Below are positions 27,585 through 37,035 of a DNA stretch of 64,000 nt, piece by piece. Each line of letters begins with the position of its first letter. Within the stretch, counting starts at the first letter, position 1. This DNA is from Brevundimonas sp. Root608 (GTDB lineage Bacteria > Pseudomonadota > Alphaproteobacteria > Caulobacterales > Caulobacteraceae). A program made the position numbers and the translations under genes. Location of the stretch: positions 124,001 through 188,000 of the forward strand of contig NZ_LMGT01000001.1 in NCBI RefSeq assembly GCF_001427825.1. Direction: 5' to 3'. The notes below the pieces were generated by a model. It had not been told where the DNA came from and ran no database searches. It saw only the letters and a program-made list of their open reading frames with translations.

Positions 27585-28981
27585 CGGCCGGCCTCCCAGG
27601 TTTCAGTCTCGAACGGGGCGGCGAACCGGATCGGGATCAGCGGATCGCAGGCGTCGCCGCCGGTCAAGCGGGCCGGCCGCGGCTCGGCCTCGAACGGCGC
27701 GGGGCGGGGCTCGGGATCGACGAATTTGGTCACGCCGACCAGATGCGCTGCGCCGCTCGCCAGCGCCGCCTCGCGCTCGGCCCGTGCGGCGGCGACGCGG
27801 TCCTGAATGTCGCCGGTGCGCAGGGCGACGATCAGGCCGCCCTCGCCCTCGATGCGCTGGAATTCGGCCCAGCCGGCCTCGGCCAGGTCGCGGGTGCGGG
27901 CGTCGAGGAACCACGAACCCGCCGCCGGATCGTCGACCCGGCCCAGATGGGCCTCCTCCATCAGCACGGCCTGGGTGTTGCGCGCCTGACGGCGGGCGAA
28001 GGCGTCGGAGCGGCCGTTGGCGCGCGACAGGCCGTCCAGCACCACGGCGTCCGCCCCGCCGATCGCCCCGGCGAAGCCGGCCGCCGTCAGCCGCAGCAGA
28101 TTGGGCCAGGGGTCGCGGGCCGACAGCATGCGGCGCGACGAGCGGGCCTCGATGATCGCGGGCGTTTCGGCGCCGAACGCCTTGCCGATGGAGCGCCAGA
28201 TCAGACGCAGGGCGCGGACCTTGGCGAGGCCGTCGAAATACTCCTGGTCGACCGAGACGGCGAGCACCGTCCCTTTCAGCGCCCGTTCCTCGGTCATTCC
28301 GGCGGCGACGGCCGCGCGGATCAGGGCGACGGCGTTGGCGGCGGCGAAGCCCAGTTCCTGGGCGATCGAGCCGCCGGCCTCATGCACGACCCGGCCGCCG
28401 GCGAGGAAGAAGCTGGCCTCGGGATAGGCGCCGGCGTGACGCGCCGCCGTATTGGCCGCCAGCGTCAGATGCTCCTCGATCGTGCGGGGGGCGGCGCCCG
28501 TTTCGGCGAAGGCCGACAGCGGGTCCATGTGGAACATCAGTTTCGCGCGCGGCGAGCCCTTGGCCGCAACGGCCAGGGCGTTGGCCGCCTCGGGGCCGTC
28601 GAGGCCGGCGTCCAGTCCGACCGCGGCCAACTCCAGCGCCACGCCGTCCAGCGCCCGCGACAGGGGCTCGGAGTCCGACAGGATTGCGCCCTTGAGCAGG
28701 ATGGAGGCCGCGCCGCCTTCGAGGTCGGCAAGGGCCGCCGCATTGACTTCCGCCGCACCGTCGCCCTCGATCAGGGTCCGCACGTCCCAGGCCCGCCCAT
28801 CCGCGTCCGAGGGCCGGGGCGCCGAAATCGCCGTGATCCCGCTCACGCCCGCATACAGGGGCCGCACCGCCAGACCGTCGGCGTCCAGATGCACCAGGCT
28901 TTCCAGCGGCCGGTCCTTCAGCGCCTTTTCGGCCAGGACGCGCCAGTCTGCGGGAGAGGGGGTCGGAAACAGGTCGGACAT
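27581..28981 (-). CDS. mutA: Methylmalonyl-CoA mutase, small subunit
   Basis: The 466-residue protein resembles the barrel domain of the mutase large subunit ([12 protein letters not shown] region, [40 protein letters not shown] has the family layout) but lacks the C-terminal cobalamin domain and its DxHxxG motif. That is expected for the non-catalytic small subunit of heterodimeric enzymes. The ATG at 28981 ([13 protein letters not shown]) is preferred over an upstream extension to 29041. It is translationally coupled to the large subunit. Confidence 0.88.
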   Translation of the reverse strand: MSDLFPTPSPADWRVLAEKALKDRPLESLVHLDADGLAVRPLYAGVSGITAISAPRPSDADGRAWDVRTLIEGDGAAEVNAAALADLEGGAASILLKGAILSDSEPLSRALDGVALELAAVGLDAGLDGPEAANALAVAAKGSPRAKLMFHMDPLSAFAETGAAPRTIEEHLTLAANTAARHAGAYPEASFFLAGGRVVHEAGGSIAQELGFAAANAVALIRAAVAAGMTEERALKGTVLAVSVDQEYFDGLAKVRALRLIWRSIGKAFGAETPAIIEARSSRRMLSARDPWPNLLRLTAAGFAGAIGGADAVVLDGLSRANGRSDAFARRQARNTQAVLMEEAHLGRVDDPAAGSWFLDARTRDLAEAGWAEFQRIEGEGGLIVALRTGDIQDRVAAARAEREAALASGAAHLVGVTKFVDPEPRPAPFEAEPRPARLTGGDACDPLIPIRFAAPFETETWEAGR

Positions 28982-29108
28982 CCGCCTCCAATGCATCGCG
29001 GACGCGCGCCGGTCCAGACCCCGGCCAGGCCCGTCCGTCACCCGTCATGTTGCGGTTCCGCCGGCGGCTTCCAACATGCGGAGCGTCCCCCTGCCCCCGG
29101 AGCGCCCC

Positions 29109-29810
29109 ATGGCCGACCTGTCCGCCTTCCCGATCACGCAGCGCTGGCCCGCCGCCCATCCCGACCGGTTGCAGCTCTATTCGCTGAACACCCCCAACGG
29201 GGTGAAGGTCTCGATCATGCTGGAAGAGATCGGCCTGCCGTATGAGGCGCATTTCATCGACATCGGCAAGAACGAGAGCTGGACGCCGGAATATCTGTCG
29301 CTGAACCCGAACGGGAAGATTCCGGCCATCATCGATCCCGACGGTCCGGGCGGGACGCCGCTGGCCCTGTTCGAATCCGGAGCCATCCTGATCTATCTGG
29401 CCGAGAAGACCGGCAAGCTGCTGTCGGCCGATCCGGCGACCCGGTACCAGACCATCCAGTGGGTCATGTTCCAGATGGGGGCGATCGGCCCGATGTTCGG
29501 GCAGCTCGGCTTCTTCCACAAATTCGCGGGCCGGGCGTACGAGGACAAGCGTCCGCTGCAGCGCTACGTCGCGGAGTCGAAGCGGCTGCTGGGCGTGCTC
29601 GAGACGCGGCTCGAGGGGCGCGACTGGATCATGGACGACTATTCGATCGCCGATGTCGCCACCCTGGGCTGGGTGCGCAATCTGATCGGCTTCTACGAGG
29701 CGCGCGACCTGGTCGGATTTGACAGCCTGAAGACCGTCCCGGCCTGGCTGGAGCGCGGGCTGGCGCGGCCGGCGGTGCGGCGCGGGCTGGAGATTCCGGC
29801 CCGACCCTAG
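29109..29810 (+). CDS. Glutathione S-transferase, YghU/YfcG-like
   Basis: The 233-residue protein has a thioredoxin-fold N-terminal domain (LYSLNTPNGVKVSIMLEEIG; NPNGKIPAIIDPDG; LFESGAILIYLAEKTG) and an alpha-helical C-terminal domain (IADVATLGWVRN). The TPNGVKVS glutathione-binding segment is characteristic of the YghU/YfcG (Nu-class) disulphide-reductase group, which uses two GSH molecules. The ATG at 29109 follows GGAGCGCC; a longer open frame upstream is a shadow of the mutase. It ends in a CTAG shared with the next convergent gene. Confidence 0.88.
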   Translation: MADLSAFPITQRWPAAHPDRLQLYSLNTPNGVKVSIMLEEIGLPYEAHFIDIGKNESWTPEYLSLNPNGKIPAIIDPDGPGGTPLALFESGAILIYLAEKTGKLLSADPATRYQTIQWVMFQMGAIGPMFGQLGFFHKFAGRAYEDKRPLQRYVAESKRLLGVLETRLEGRDWIMDDYSIADVATLGWVRNLIGFYEARDLVGFDSLKTVPAWLERGLARPAVRRGLEIPARP

Positions 29811-30235
29811 CGTTTGCGGAAGCGTTTGGCCTCGGCGGCCATGCCGGCGCCCCAGGGTTCGGGCGTCGTGTCCTCGGGCTGGAACGGCAGTTCGCCGGCG
29901 ACGCCGCGCATGGCCAGGGCCAGGGGCAGGGCGAAATGGCCCAGCATGCGCAGCGGCTTGCGCCGGTCGTCCGCGACATCCCAGCCCTCGGCGGCGAAGG
30001 CGTCGAGCAGGTCGAAACCTTCAAGATGCTGGATGTCGTCCCAGTCGGCGGGCAGGGCGATGGCTTCCGCCGCCTCGACGGTCAGGCCGAAGGCGGCCTG
30101 GGCCGTCGCATCGATGTCGGGGAATTCCGCGCGCGCGTCCGGATCGGCATGGCGCGGTTTCATCAGCGCCTTCATCTCCAGATCGGCGACGCCGGGCAGG
30201 TCGAGCAGGCGGCGAAGTTTCGGGCGGCTGTTCAT
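29807..30235 (-). CDS. Conserved hypothetical cytoplasmic protein
   Basis: The 142-residue product has no signal peptide or membrane segment. It is acidic in the middle (LPADWDDIQHLEGFDLLDAF) and basic at its C terminus (AAEAKRFRKR). The codon composition matches its neighbours, and it interlocks tail to tail with the GST gene, so I take it as real. I do not recognise the family. The ATG at 30235 is preferred; an in-frame GTG lies two codons upstream. Confidence 0.65.
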   Translation of the reverse strand: MNSRPKLRRLLDLPGVADLEMKALMKPRHADPDARAEFPDIDATAQAAFGLTVEAAEAIALPADWDDIQHLEGFDLLDAFAAEGWDVADDRRKPLRMLGHFALPLALAMRGVAGELPFQPEDTTPEPWGAGMAAEAKRFRKR

Positions 30236-30277
30236 GGTCACGGCTTGAACCCGCGGTCGCGCCTATGTCAACGAACC

Positions 30278-30520
30278 CTAGCGAGGGTCGAAGGACCGGG
30301 TTTCCGTCAGGGGCGCGATGAACAGCCGGTCGCAGCGCTGGCGGTCGTCGGTCAGAGGGATCGCCTCGAACGCCTCGCCGGAGGCGTCGAGCACCTCGGC
30401 GGCCATGGCGTCGAACGCCGCCTCATGTCCGGATCGTCGGAACAGCACGACCCCGTCCTTGGCGTCGAGAACGCCGTAAGCCGGAGAACCTTCGAGGAGG
30501 GTGTCGAGATTGAGGGCCAT
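30278..30520 (-). CDS. Small hypothetical protein (80 aa)
   Basis: A short soluble acidic protein containing AYGVLDAKDGVVLFRRSGHEAAF and a C-terminal DRLFIAPLTETRSFDPR. No motif is recognised. It lies between tRNA-Val and the 142-aa gene on the same strand, and composition is normal for the genome. Possibly cotranscribed with the 142-aa gene, 42 bp downstream. Confidence 0.6.
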   Translation of the reverse strand: MALNLDTLLEGSPAYGVLDAKDGVVLFRRSGHEAAFDAMAAEVLDASGEAFEAIPLTDDRQRCDRLFIAPLTETRSFDPR

Positions 30521-30607
30521 GACAGGGCAATCCCCGAAACGGCCGAAGGTTCAATCGCGGGCGGAGAACCGGCCGGCGCCGGTCGGGCGGGATTGTCAGG
30601 GAAGGAA

Positions 30608-30682
30608 TGGTGGACGCGACAGGGATTGAACCTGTGACCCCCTCGATGTCAACGAGGTGCTCTCCCGCTGAGCTACGCATCC
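30608..30682 (-). tRNA. tRNA-Val (anticodon GAC)
   Basis: 75 nt including an encoded CCA. The acceptor stem is GGATGCG/CGCGTCC with one G-U pair; D-loop region TAGCTCAGCGGGAGAGC; anticodon loop TTGACAT with GAC at its centre; T-loop GGTTCAATCC. It reads GUC/GUU valine codons. It lies between cpdR and a small gene on the same strand. Confidence 0.95.
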
Positions 30683-30805
30683 GCCAAGACGGTTCCGGAC
30701 AGGTCCGGAACGGGAAGGAGCGGTCTATAACCCCTTGAGGGCGCTGACCGCAAGGGCGAAACCAGGGCGATTCGATCTCATCATCGTGACCGCCCGCGGC
30801 GGATT

Positions 30806-31165
30806 TCAGGCCGCCGCCACCATGCGTTCGACTTCGCCCACGAGGTCGCGAAGGTGGACGGGCTTGGACAGGACCTTGGCCTGCGGGCTGGCCTGGGCGG
30901 CGCTGAGCGCCACGGCCGCGAAACCGGTGATGAACATGATGCGGATGCCGGGCTGGCGGGCGGCGGCGACGCGCGCCACCTCGATGCCGTCGGCGCCGGG
31001 CATGACGATGTCGGTCAGCAGCAGGTCCCACGGGCCCTGGTCGAGGGCGTCGATGGCGTCGTCGCCGTTCTCGCAGTCGACCACGGAATGGCCGGCCCGC
31101 TCCAGGGCGCGGGTCAGGAACCCGCGCAGGGAGTGGTCGTCCTCGGCCAGAAGAATGCGCGCCAT
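30806..31165 (-). CDS. cpdR: Single-domain response regulator CpdR
   Basis: CpdR in its unphosphorylated form primes the ClpXP protease for cell-cycle proteolysis in Caulobacter; CckA-ChpT phosphorylation turns it off. The 119-residue protein is a receiver domain only, starting MARILLAEDDHSLRGFLTRALERAGHSVV. The phospho-acceptor is Asp52 (LLLTDIVMP), and FITGFAAVALSAAQ with KVLSKPVHLRDL near the end is as in CpdR. There is no output domain. With DivL it places two CtrA-pathway proteins in this window. Confidence 0.93.
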   Translation of the reverse strand: MARILLAEDDHSLRGFLTRALERAGHSVVDCENGDDAIDALDQGPWDLLLTDIVMPGADGIEVARVAAARQPGIRIMFITGFAAVALSAAQASPQAKVLSKPVHLRDLVGEVERMVAAA

Positions 31166-31291
31166 GTGATTTTCGCCCCGGATCGTCTTTACGCCAAGCT
31201 AGGCCCGCACTGGTAAACCCGCCATGAAAATCAGCGGCATGCCACCGCCGTCCCCTGTGGATGACGCGCTGAAACAGGCTATGGCTGCGGC

Positions 31292-32152
31292 ATGAATTCA
31301 GCAGACGGCAGCGGGGATCACGCGGACGACGGGGCCGGTTTCGCCCTGGTGCGGCCCGCCGCGCCCGGTCGGTTCGTCTTCGCCTCGCCCCATTCCGGCG
31401 GGCTGTACCCGGCCGACATGGGCGCCGATCCGGCTCTGCCCGAGGCCAGCCTGCGCAGCGCCGAGGACGCCCTCGTCGACCGGCTGATCGCGCCGGGCGC
31501 GGAGGGCGGCGCGGCGCTGGTGCTGGGGCGGCTGGGCCGGGCCTATGTCGATCTCAACCGCGATCCCGCCGATCTGGACCCGGCGCTGATCGAGGGGGCC
31601 GGCGCCGGCGCGGGGTCTCCGCGAACGGCGGCGGGCTATGGCGTCATCCCCCGGCTGAGCGGCGACGGACTTCCGCTGTACGCGCGCCGGCTGACGCTGG
31701 ACGAGGCGCGCGAACGGATCGCCCGGGTGCACGCCCCCTATCACGCGGCGCTCGGCGAGCAGATGCAGGCGGCCCGGGCGCGGCGCGGCGAGGCGGTGCT
31801 GGTGGACTGGCATTCGATGCCCGCGCGGGCGACGCAGGCCGCCGGCGGCGCGCGGGGGCCCGACGTGGTGCTGGGCGACCGGCACGGATCGTCCTGTTCG
31901 GCGGACCTGACGCGGCGGCTGCGGCGGGCCTTTGAGGGGCTGGGCTGGCGGGTGGCGCTGAATCAGCCCTATGCGGGCGGCTGGACGACCCAGGCCTGGG
32001 GGCGGCCCGCCGAGGGGTTTCACGCCATCCAGATCGAACTGAACCGCGCCCTGTATTTCGACGAGGCGTCCCGGACCCCGTCCGCGGGCTGGTCCCGGAC
32101 ACAGAAGGGCGTCGCCCGGGTGATCGCGGGCTTGCTGGCCGACGACGTTTGA
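31292..32152 (+). CDS. N-formylglutamate amidohydrolase-like protein
   Basis: The 286-residue protein begins its domain with FVFASPHSGGLYPADM and has the family segments YVDLNRDPADLDPALI, VDWHSMP, VLGDRHGSSCSADL and ALNQPYAGGWTTQAWG, the metal and substrate region of N-formylglutamate deformylases (HutG-like). No other histidine-degradation gene is nearby, so a role in histidine catabolism is uncertain. It is transcribed divergently from cpdR. Confidence 0.85.
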   Translation: MNSADGSGDHADDGAGFALVRPAAPGRFVFASPHSGGLYPADMGADPALPEASLRSAEDALVDRLIAPGAEGGAALVLGRLGRAYVDLNRDPADLDPALIEGAGAGAGSPRTAAGYGVIPRLSGDGLPLYARRLTLDEARERIARVHAPYHAALGEQMQAARARRGEAVLVDWHSMPARATQAAGGARGPDVVLGDRHGSSCSADLTRRLRRAFEGLGWRVALNQPYAGGWTTQAWGRPAEGFHAIQIELNRALYFDEASRTPSAGWSRTQKGVARVIAGLLADDV

Positions 32153-32157
32153 CGCCT

Positions 32158-32319
32158 CTAGCCGACGGGCGGGGCGGGCGTCGGCGCTTGCGGCGCCGCC
32201 ATCTCGTCGCAGCAGTCATCCTTGCAGCAGCAGCCGGCGATCGTGCCGGCGGCGGCGGCGCCGGCCACCAGCAGGACAGCGGCGCCGGCGGCGATGGCGA
32301 GTCTGGATCGAATGGTCAT
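32158..32319 (-). CDS. Cys-rich membrane microprotein (53 aa)
   Basis: A short gene that begins MTIRSRLAIAAGAAVLLVAG, with one hydrophobic Ala/Gly helix (~residues 7-28), then CCCKDDCCDE (Cys30-32, Cys36-37) and a Pro-rich end TPAPPVG. GGGGAC lies 6-7 bp before the ATG, and the stop TAG falls 6 bp past the stop of the convergent amidohydrolase gene. Five Cys in eight residues suggest metal binding or heavy disulphide bonding outside the membrane. It may also be a lipoprotein (AGC). No known family recognised. Confidence 0.65.
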   Translation of the reverse strand: MTIRSRLAIAAGAAVLLVAGAAAAGTIAGCCCKDDCCDEMAAPQAPTPAPPVG

Positions 32320-32375
32320 GATCGTCCCCTGTGCGATATCGACAGGAAACCTAGCACCGTCGCCCGCCGCGCGAC

Positions 32376-32457
32376 AAAAAAAGCCGCGCCCGAAGGCGCG
32401 GCATTAAAGTCTTTAGGGAGGAAACGCCCAGGAAGGGCATGACGCCCGGAGGCGTCG
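32376..32457 (-). ncRNA. Probable trans-acting sRNA of the MmgR/suhB (alpha-r8) type
   Basis: Read on the minus strand, the ~82-nt RNA has three hairpins. The first is GACGCC-uccg-GGCGUC at its 5' end (from 32456). The second is GCCC-uuccu-GGGC. A single-stranded GUUUCCUCCCUAAAGACUUU with an anti-Shine-Dalgarno CCUCCC follows. The last is the intrinsic terminator GCCGCGCC-uucg-GGCGCGGC-U7 (32402-32376). A good promoter precedes it. Layout and size match, as I recall them, the Hfq-binding MmgR/suhB family of alphaproteobacteria. No start codon or protein is suggested. It lies ~165 bp downstream of the DUF599 gene on the same strand. Confidence 0.75.
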
Positions 32458-32463
32458 AAAACC

Positions 32464-32492
32464 AAGCTAGTGTGCAGTGCACAAACCGTCAA
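32464..32492 (-). promoter_or_regulatory. Sigma-70-type promoter of the sRNA
   Basis: On the minus strand TTGACG (32492-32487) and TAGCTT (32469-32464) are separated by exactly 17 bp. The predicted start is near 32457, one base before the first hairpin. The upstream bases 32493-32622 contain no gene. Confidence 0.7.
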
Positions 32493-32622
32493 GACGGTAT
32501 TTCGCACCTGCGTTCACGCCGTGTAACGGTACGGTCGTTCCATGTGATCGACCTGTAACCGGTTTCCGGGGAAAAACTGTCCAGACGCAAGCGCATCTGC
32601 GAACAACCTTGGGCGTTCAGCG

Positions 32623-33306
32623 TCACGGCTCGAGCAATCGCCGCGCGCTGCGGATCGCGCGGGCGGCGGGGGACCCGGCCTGGCGCCAGACCAGCAGACA
32701 GAAGGCGGCGGCGACGCCGACGGCCAGCCACAGCGGTCCGAACAGCCAGGCCGCCGCCGCCAGGGCGAAATAATAGCCGCGCACGCCCTGGCTGAAGGCG
32801 CTGAGCGCGGGGTTCAGCAGGTTGGCCGCCGCATCGCCGAGCGCCACCCGGTCCGCCTCTGTGTGCACCTCGGGCGCCGCGCCGATCAGGGCCAGCGAGT
32901 AGTTCAGCTGGCGGATCGACCAGATGAAATCCAGCAGGCCACGGGCCAGGCAGACCAACACCAGGGCCAGCTTGGCCTCGAGCAACCGGGTCGGCACGTC
33001 TTCGGCGCCGACCGAGGCGAACCCCTGAAGCGCCTGCTCGCCGCCGAACAGGACGCTGGCCACCGCCGCGATCAGCAGCAGGTTGGTCGAGGCGAAAAAG
33101 CCTCCGGAATTGATGGTGTGGCCCAGCAACTGGCTGTCGACGAGGCGAATCTCGCGATGGGTCATGGCCGTCATCCACACCCGGCGGACGACCATCATGT
33201 CGTCGTTCAGCGTGCCGCTGCGCCGCGCCAGCAGGCCGAGCAGGGGGCCGTAGCCGAGCCAGCAGAGGATGAAGAGGCCGAGGGCCAGCCAGTCGAACAG
33301 GGTCAT
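32623..33306 (-). CDS. DUF599-family inner-membrane protein
   Basis: The 227-residue protein has an N-terminal membrane helix (DWLALGLFILCWLGYGPLL), the family stretch NDDMMVVRRVWMTAMTHREIRLVDSQLLGHTINSGGFFAST, and three or four further membrane segments to VGVAAAFCLLVW. DUF599 proteins are widespread in proteobacteria and of unknown function. GAGGACC precedes the ATG. It is divergent from ppa. Confidence 0.85.
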   Translation of the reverse strand: MTLFDWLALGLFILCWLGYGPLLGLLARRSGTLNDDMMVVRRVWMTAMTHREIRLVDSQLLGHTINSGGFFASTNLLLIAAVASVLFGGEQALQGFASVGAEDVPTRLLEAKLALVLVCLARGLLDFIWSIRQLNYSLALIGAAPEVHTEADRVALGDAAANLLNPALSAFSQGVRGYYFALAAAAWLFGPLWLAVGVAAAFCLLVWRQAGSPAARAIRSARRLLEP

Positions 33307-33477
33307 CGGAGGGTCCTCGTCATCCCCCCATGGTGGCGCGCGCGGCCCCGGCGCTCAAGCCGCGAGTGACCGCGGCGCCGGCGCCAGGGCCAAAGCATGC
33401 TCCGCCTTGCTTCGGGCGCCGTGCACGCCTATCACGCCCGCCACTTCGTATCGCACTGCACCATAATCGAGCGCGCC

Positions 33478-34035
33478 ATGAATATCGACGCCATCCCCGT
33501 CGGCCCCAACCCGCCCTGGGACGTCAATGTCATCATCGAGATCCCGCAGGGCGGCCTGCCGGTGAAGTACGAGATGGACAAGGCGTCGGGCGCCCTGTTC
33601 GTCGACCGCTTCCTGCACACGGCGATGTACTATCCGGGCAACTACGGCTTCATCCCGCACACCCTGTCGGACGACGGCGATCCCTGCGACGTGATCGTGC
33701 TGAACCCGACGCCGGTGGTGCCGGGCTGCATCATCCGCTCGCGCCCGATCGGCGTGCTGAAGATGGAAGACGAGGCCGGCGGCGACGAGAAGATCCTGGC
33801 CGTGCCGGTCGACAAGCTGAACCCCTACTACACCGACATCGCCAGCTACCGGCAGCTCCCGGCCATCCTGGTCGAGCAGATCGAGCATTTCTTCACCCGC
33901 TACAAGGACCTGGAGAAGAACAAGTCGGTGACGGTGAAGGGCTGGGGCGACGCCGGCGAGGCCGCCGAACTGATCGCCGCGGGCATGCGCGCGCACCAGG
34001 CCAAGCTGAAGTCGAAAGCGGCCAACGCGGCGTAA
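33478..34035 (+). CDS. ppa: Inorganic pyrophosphatase
   Basis: Ppa hydrolyses pyrophosphate and so drives nucleic-acid and other biosyntheses. The 185-residue family I enzyme has [16 protein letters not shown], the PROSITE-type [11 protein letters not shown] active-site segment, and [12 protein letters not shown], with Asp ligands for Mg. The ATG at 33478 ([13 protein letters not shown]) matches the family; the upstream open frame to 33397 is not homologous. Confidence 0.96.
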   Translation: MNIDAIPVGPNPPWDVNVIIEIPQGGLPVKYEMDKASGALFVDRFLHTAMYYPGNYGFIPHTLSDDGDPCDVIVLNPTPVVPGCIIRSRPIGVLKMEDEAGGDEKILAVPVDKLNPYYTDIASYRQLPAILVEQIEHFFTRYKDLEKNKSVTVKGWGDAGEAAELIAAGMRAHQAKLKSKAANAA

Positions 34036-34044
34036 TCGTCGTCT

Positions 34045-34156
34045 CTCTCCCCTTTATGGGGAGGGTGGTCGCGAAGCGACCGGGTGGGGAACGGCTGACA
34101 CACCCACCCTGTCGTCGCTTCGCACCGACATCCCTCCGCATAAAGGGAGGGAGAAC
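34045..34156. repeat. GGGAGGG-type intergenic repeat, copy 1
   Basis: The element has inverted, G-rich ends (CTCTCCCCTTTATGGGGAGGG at the left; CCCTCCGCATAAAGGGAGGG at the right) with GCGAAGCGACCGGGTGGGGAA inside. It is related to 54352-54499: both share the GGGTGGGGAA core and the AAGGGAGGGAGAAC type end. It lies between ppa and cobT and carries no gene. Confidence 0.8.
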
Positions 34157-34192
34157 GCTTCCCCTCTCCGCTCGCTGCGCTATGTGTCGCCC

Positions 34193-36064
34193 ATGGCCGC
34201 CGCCGAAACCCCCGCCGACATCTTCAAGCGCGCGCTCGCCCATGCGGCGCGGGCGCTGGCCGAGCAGTCCGAGCTTGAGGTCACGTTCGGTTCGGACGGG
34301 CCGAAACTGGCCAACGGCGTCCTGACCCTGCCGCATCCGCCGCGCGATCCCGGCGCGACCGGCAACGCCGCCCTGCGAGGCCAGGCCGACCGGCTGGCGC
34401 TGCGCCTGGCCAATCACGACGAAGGCCTGCACGCCCGGCTGCGGCCCGTGGACACGCGCGCCGCCGAGGTGTTCGAGGCCGTGGAACAGGCTCGCGTCGA
34501 GGCCGTCGGCTCGACCGCCCTCGCCGGGGTCCGGGCCAATATGAGCGCGGCCCTGCTGACCCGTCTGGAGAAGATGGGGGCCCTGCGCGTCACCGAGGCC
34601 GAGCGGGTCCCGGTGGCCGAGGCCGTGGCCCTGCTGGTGCGCGAGCGCCTGACCGGCCAGCGCGCGCCCGACGGCGCCGGCGCCATGCTGGATCTCGTGC
34701 GCACGAGCATCGAGGACAGGGCCGGGGCGAAGCTGAACGCCCTGGCGGCGGCAGCCGGCAACCAGGCGATGTTCGCCGAGCGGCTGAAGGACGTGTTGCG
34801 GGCGCTGGACCTTGATCCCGGCGACGGGCGCGGCGACGACGCCTCGGACAATCAGGGCGACGAGGAGCCCCCGCAGGACCCCGACGCCGCCGACGACCAG
34901 GACGAGGAGGAGGACGCCGGCGGCGGCGAGGGCCAGTCGATGGACGGCTCGGCCGACGACAGGGCCGAGGGCGAGGACCGCGACAGCCGCCCGGACGGCG
35001 CGCCCGGTGATCCCGACGGCGAGGCCTCGGACAACGGCCCCGACGTCAACGAAGGCTCCCTGCCCAACCGCCAGCAGACCGCCGACGACGGCCGCGCCAT
35101 CGACGCCTATCGGGTGTTCACGACCGCCTTCGATGAAGTGGTCGACGCCGCCGACCTGTGCGACCCCAACGAGCTGGAGCGGCTGCGGGCCCTGCTGGAC
35201 CAGCAGCTGACGGCCCTGTCGTCGGTGGTGTCGCGGCTGGCCAACAAGCTGCAGCGCCGGTTGATGGCGCAGCAGAACCGCAGCTGGCATTTCGATCTCG
35301 AGGAGGGGGTGCTGGACACCGCCCGCCTGACCCGGATCATCACTGACCCGACCAGCCCGCTGAGCTTCAAGGCCGAGAGCGAGAGCCCCTTCCGCGACAC
35401 GGTGGTGACCCTGCTGCTGGACAATTCCGGCTCGATGCGCGGGCGGCCGATCATGGTCGCGGCGGTGTGCGCCGACATCCTGGCGCGGACGCTGGAGCGC
35501 TGCGGGGTCAAGGTCGAGATCCTCGGCTTCACCACCCGGGCGTGGAAGGGCGGCCAGTCGCGCGAGGCGTGGATCACGGCCGGCAAGCCCGCCAATCCGG
35601 GCCGTCTGAACGACCTGCGCCACATCATCTACAAGTCCGCCGACGCGCCGTGGCGGCGGGCCAAGAAGAGCCTCGGCCTGATGATGCGCGAGGGGCTGCT
35701 GAAGGAAAACATCGACGGCGAGGCCCTGACCTGGGCCCACGAACGGCTGCTGGCCCGCACCGAGTCGCGCCGCATCCTGATGGTCATCTCGGACGGGTCG
35801 CCGGTCGACGATTCCACCCAGTCGGCCAATGCCGCCCTGTATCTGGACAAGCACCTGCGCCAGATCATCGCCGAGATCGAGACCCGTTCGCCGGTCGAGC
35901 TGATGGCCATCGGCATCGGCCACGACGTGACCCGCTGGTATCGCCGCGCCGTGACCATCGTCGATGTCGAACAGCTGGCCGGGGCCATGGTCGAAAACCT
36001 GGCCGCCCTGTTCGACGCCGAGCCCAAGGCCGTCTCGGCGGGCCGCCGCCGGAAGGCCGCGTGA
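34193..36064 (+). CDS. cobT: Aerobic cobaltochelatase subunit CobT
   Basis: CobT pairs with the AAA subunit CobS and CobN to insert cobalt into hydrogenobyrinate diamide in the aerobic B12 pathway. The 623-residue protein has an N-terminal helical domain, a long acidic Asp/Glu region (~residues 205-300), and a C-terminal VWA domain whose MIDAS is [11 protein letters not shown] (Asp410-x-Ser-x-Ser). ATG at 34193 is preferred; an in-frame GTG lies at 34184. cobS and cobN are not in the window. The next gene overlaps its stop. Confidence 0.95.
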   Translation: MAAAETPADIFKRALAHAARALAEQSELEVTFGSDGPKLANGVLTLPHPPRDPGATGNAALRGQADRLALRLANHDEGLHARLRPVDTRAAEVFEAVEQARVEAVGSTALAGVRANMSAALLTRLEKMGALRVTEAERVPVAEAVALLVRERLTGQRAPDGAGAMLDLVRTSIEDRAGAKLNALAAAAGNQAMFAERLKDVLRALDLDPGDGRGDDASDNQGDEEPPQDPDAADDQDEEEDAGGGEGQSMDGSADDRAEGEDRDSRPDGAPGDPDGEASDNGPDVNEGSLPNRQQTADDGRAIDAYRVFTTAFDEVVDAADLCDPNELERLRALLDQQLTALSSVVSRLANKLQRRLMAQQNRSWHFDLEEGVLDTARLTRIITDPTSPLSFKAESESPFRDTVVTLLLDNSGSMRGRPIMVAAVCADILARTLERCGVKVEILGFTTRAWKGGQSREAWITAGKPANPGRLNDLRHIIYKSADAPWRRAKKSLGLMMREGLLKENIDGEALTWAHERLLARTESRRILMVISDGSPVDDSTQSANAALYLDKHLRQIIAEIETRSPVELMAIGIGHDVTRWYRRAVTIVDVEQLAGAMVENLAALFDAEPKAVSAGRRRKAA

Positions 36065-37035
36065 GGCGGCTCGCCGCCGTCGTCCTGACATGGCTGCTGG
36101 GCGCCTGCGCGGGCGCGGGTGCGGTTTCCGAACCCTGGCGAGGCACCGCCGGCGGCTGGACCCCGATTGCCGCCGAAATCCGCCCCATCGGGCTGGGCGC
36201 GCCCGGCGGCGTCCGGCTGGCTCCGGGCGTGCGGTTCGCCGGTGGACTTCAGATCGTCGCGCCCAGGGGCGACCGGTTGCACGGCCTGTCAGACCTGAAG
36301 CTGGTGGACGGAGACTTCATCGCCGTCACGGATGCGGGGGATCTGGTGCGTGGGCGGCTGGGGTTCGATCGGCGGGGTCGGCTGGCGGGCCTGTCCGGTC
36401 TGCGTCTGCGAGGCCTGACCGCCGAAGACGGGCGCGGCTTCCCGAGCAAGGCCGACGGCGACGCCGAAAGCCTGGCGATCACGGCGGACGGCGATCTGCT
36501 CGTCGGTTTCGAACAGAGGCCGCGCCTGTGGTCCTATGGCCCGCTCGACGGCCTGCGAGACCGTCCCTCTCCGCGGGCGGTTCCGCCCGTCCCGCCCGGA
36601 AACGACGGCCTGGAAGCGCTGGCGGCCGGACCGGACGGCCTGCGCGCCGCCGCGGAGGGCGGTGGAGTCTGGGATTGCGCGCCCCTGCGATGCGTCGAGG
36701 TCGTCGCGCCGCCGGCGACGCCGCCTGCAATCGCCGACTGGCGCATCACCGGCATGGACCGCGACCCGGCGGGCGGCGGCTGGTTCGTCGTCGAGCGCCT
36801 GTACCGCGCGCCGTTCGACATGCGCGCGCGCCTGCGCCGCATGGACGCGTCAGGCCGGCCGGGCCCCGTGCTGGCGACCCTCGGCCTGCCGTCAACGACC
36901 GATAATTTCGAGGGCGTGGCGGCGACGGCGGGCGTGTCAGGGACGCGCCTCTACATCCTGTCGGACGATAACGACAATCCGCGGCAGCGGACCCTGCTGC
37001 TGGCCTTCGACGTCGAGCCCGCCGTTACGCCCTAG
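36061..37035 (+). CDS. Esterase-like/phytase-like lipoprotein
   Basis: The 324-residue product is read from a GTG at 36061 that overlaps the cobT stop (GTGA). It has a lipoprotein signal ([12 protein letters not shown]) and a beta-propeller-like chain ([65 protein letters not shown]), as in the 'esterase-like activity of phytase' family. It is probably periplasmic or outer-membrane anchored. Its substrate is unknown. Its stop interlocks with the next gene as CTAG. Confidence 0.82.
   Translation: MRRLAAVVLTWLLGACAGAGAVSEPWRGTAGGWTPIAAEIRPIGLGAPGGVRLAPGVRFAGGLQIVAPRGDRLHGLSDLKLVDGDFIAVTDAGDLVRGRLGFDRRGRLAGLSGLRLRGLTAEDGRGFPSKADGDAESLAITADGDLLVGFEQRPRLWSYGPLDGLRDRPSPRAVPPVPPGNDGLEALAAGPDGLRAAAEGGGVWDCAPLRCVEVVAPPATPPAIADWRITGMDRDPAGGGWFVVERLYRAPFDMRARLRRMDASGRPGPVLATLGLPSTTDNFEGVAATAGVSGTRLYILSDDNDNPRQRTLLLAFDVEPAVTP

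Noticed and set aside
30608..30682. tRNA-Val as an integration site
   Set aside because: No integrase, no repeated tRNA 3' end nearby, and the neighbouring genes are core genes.
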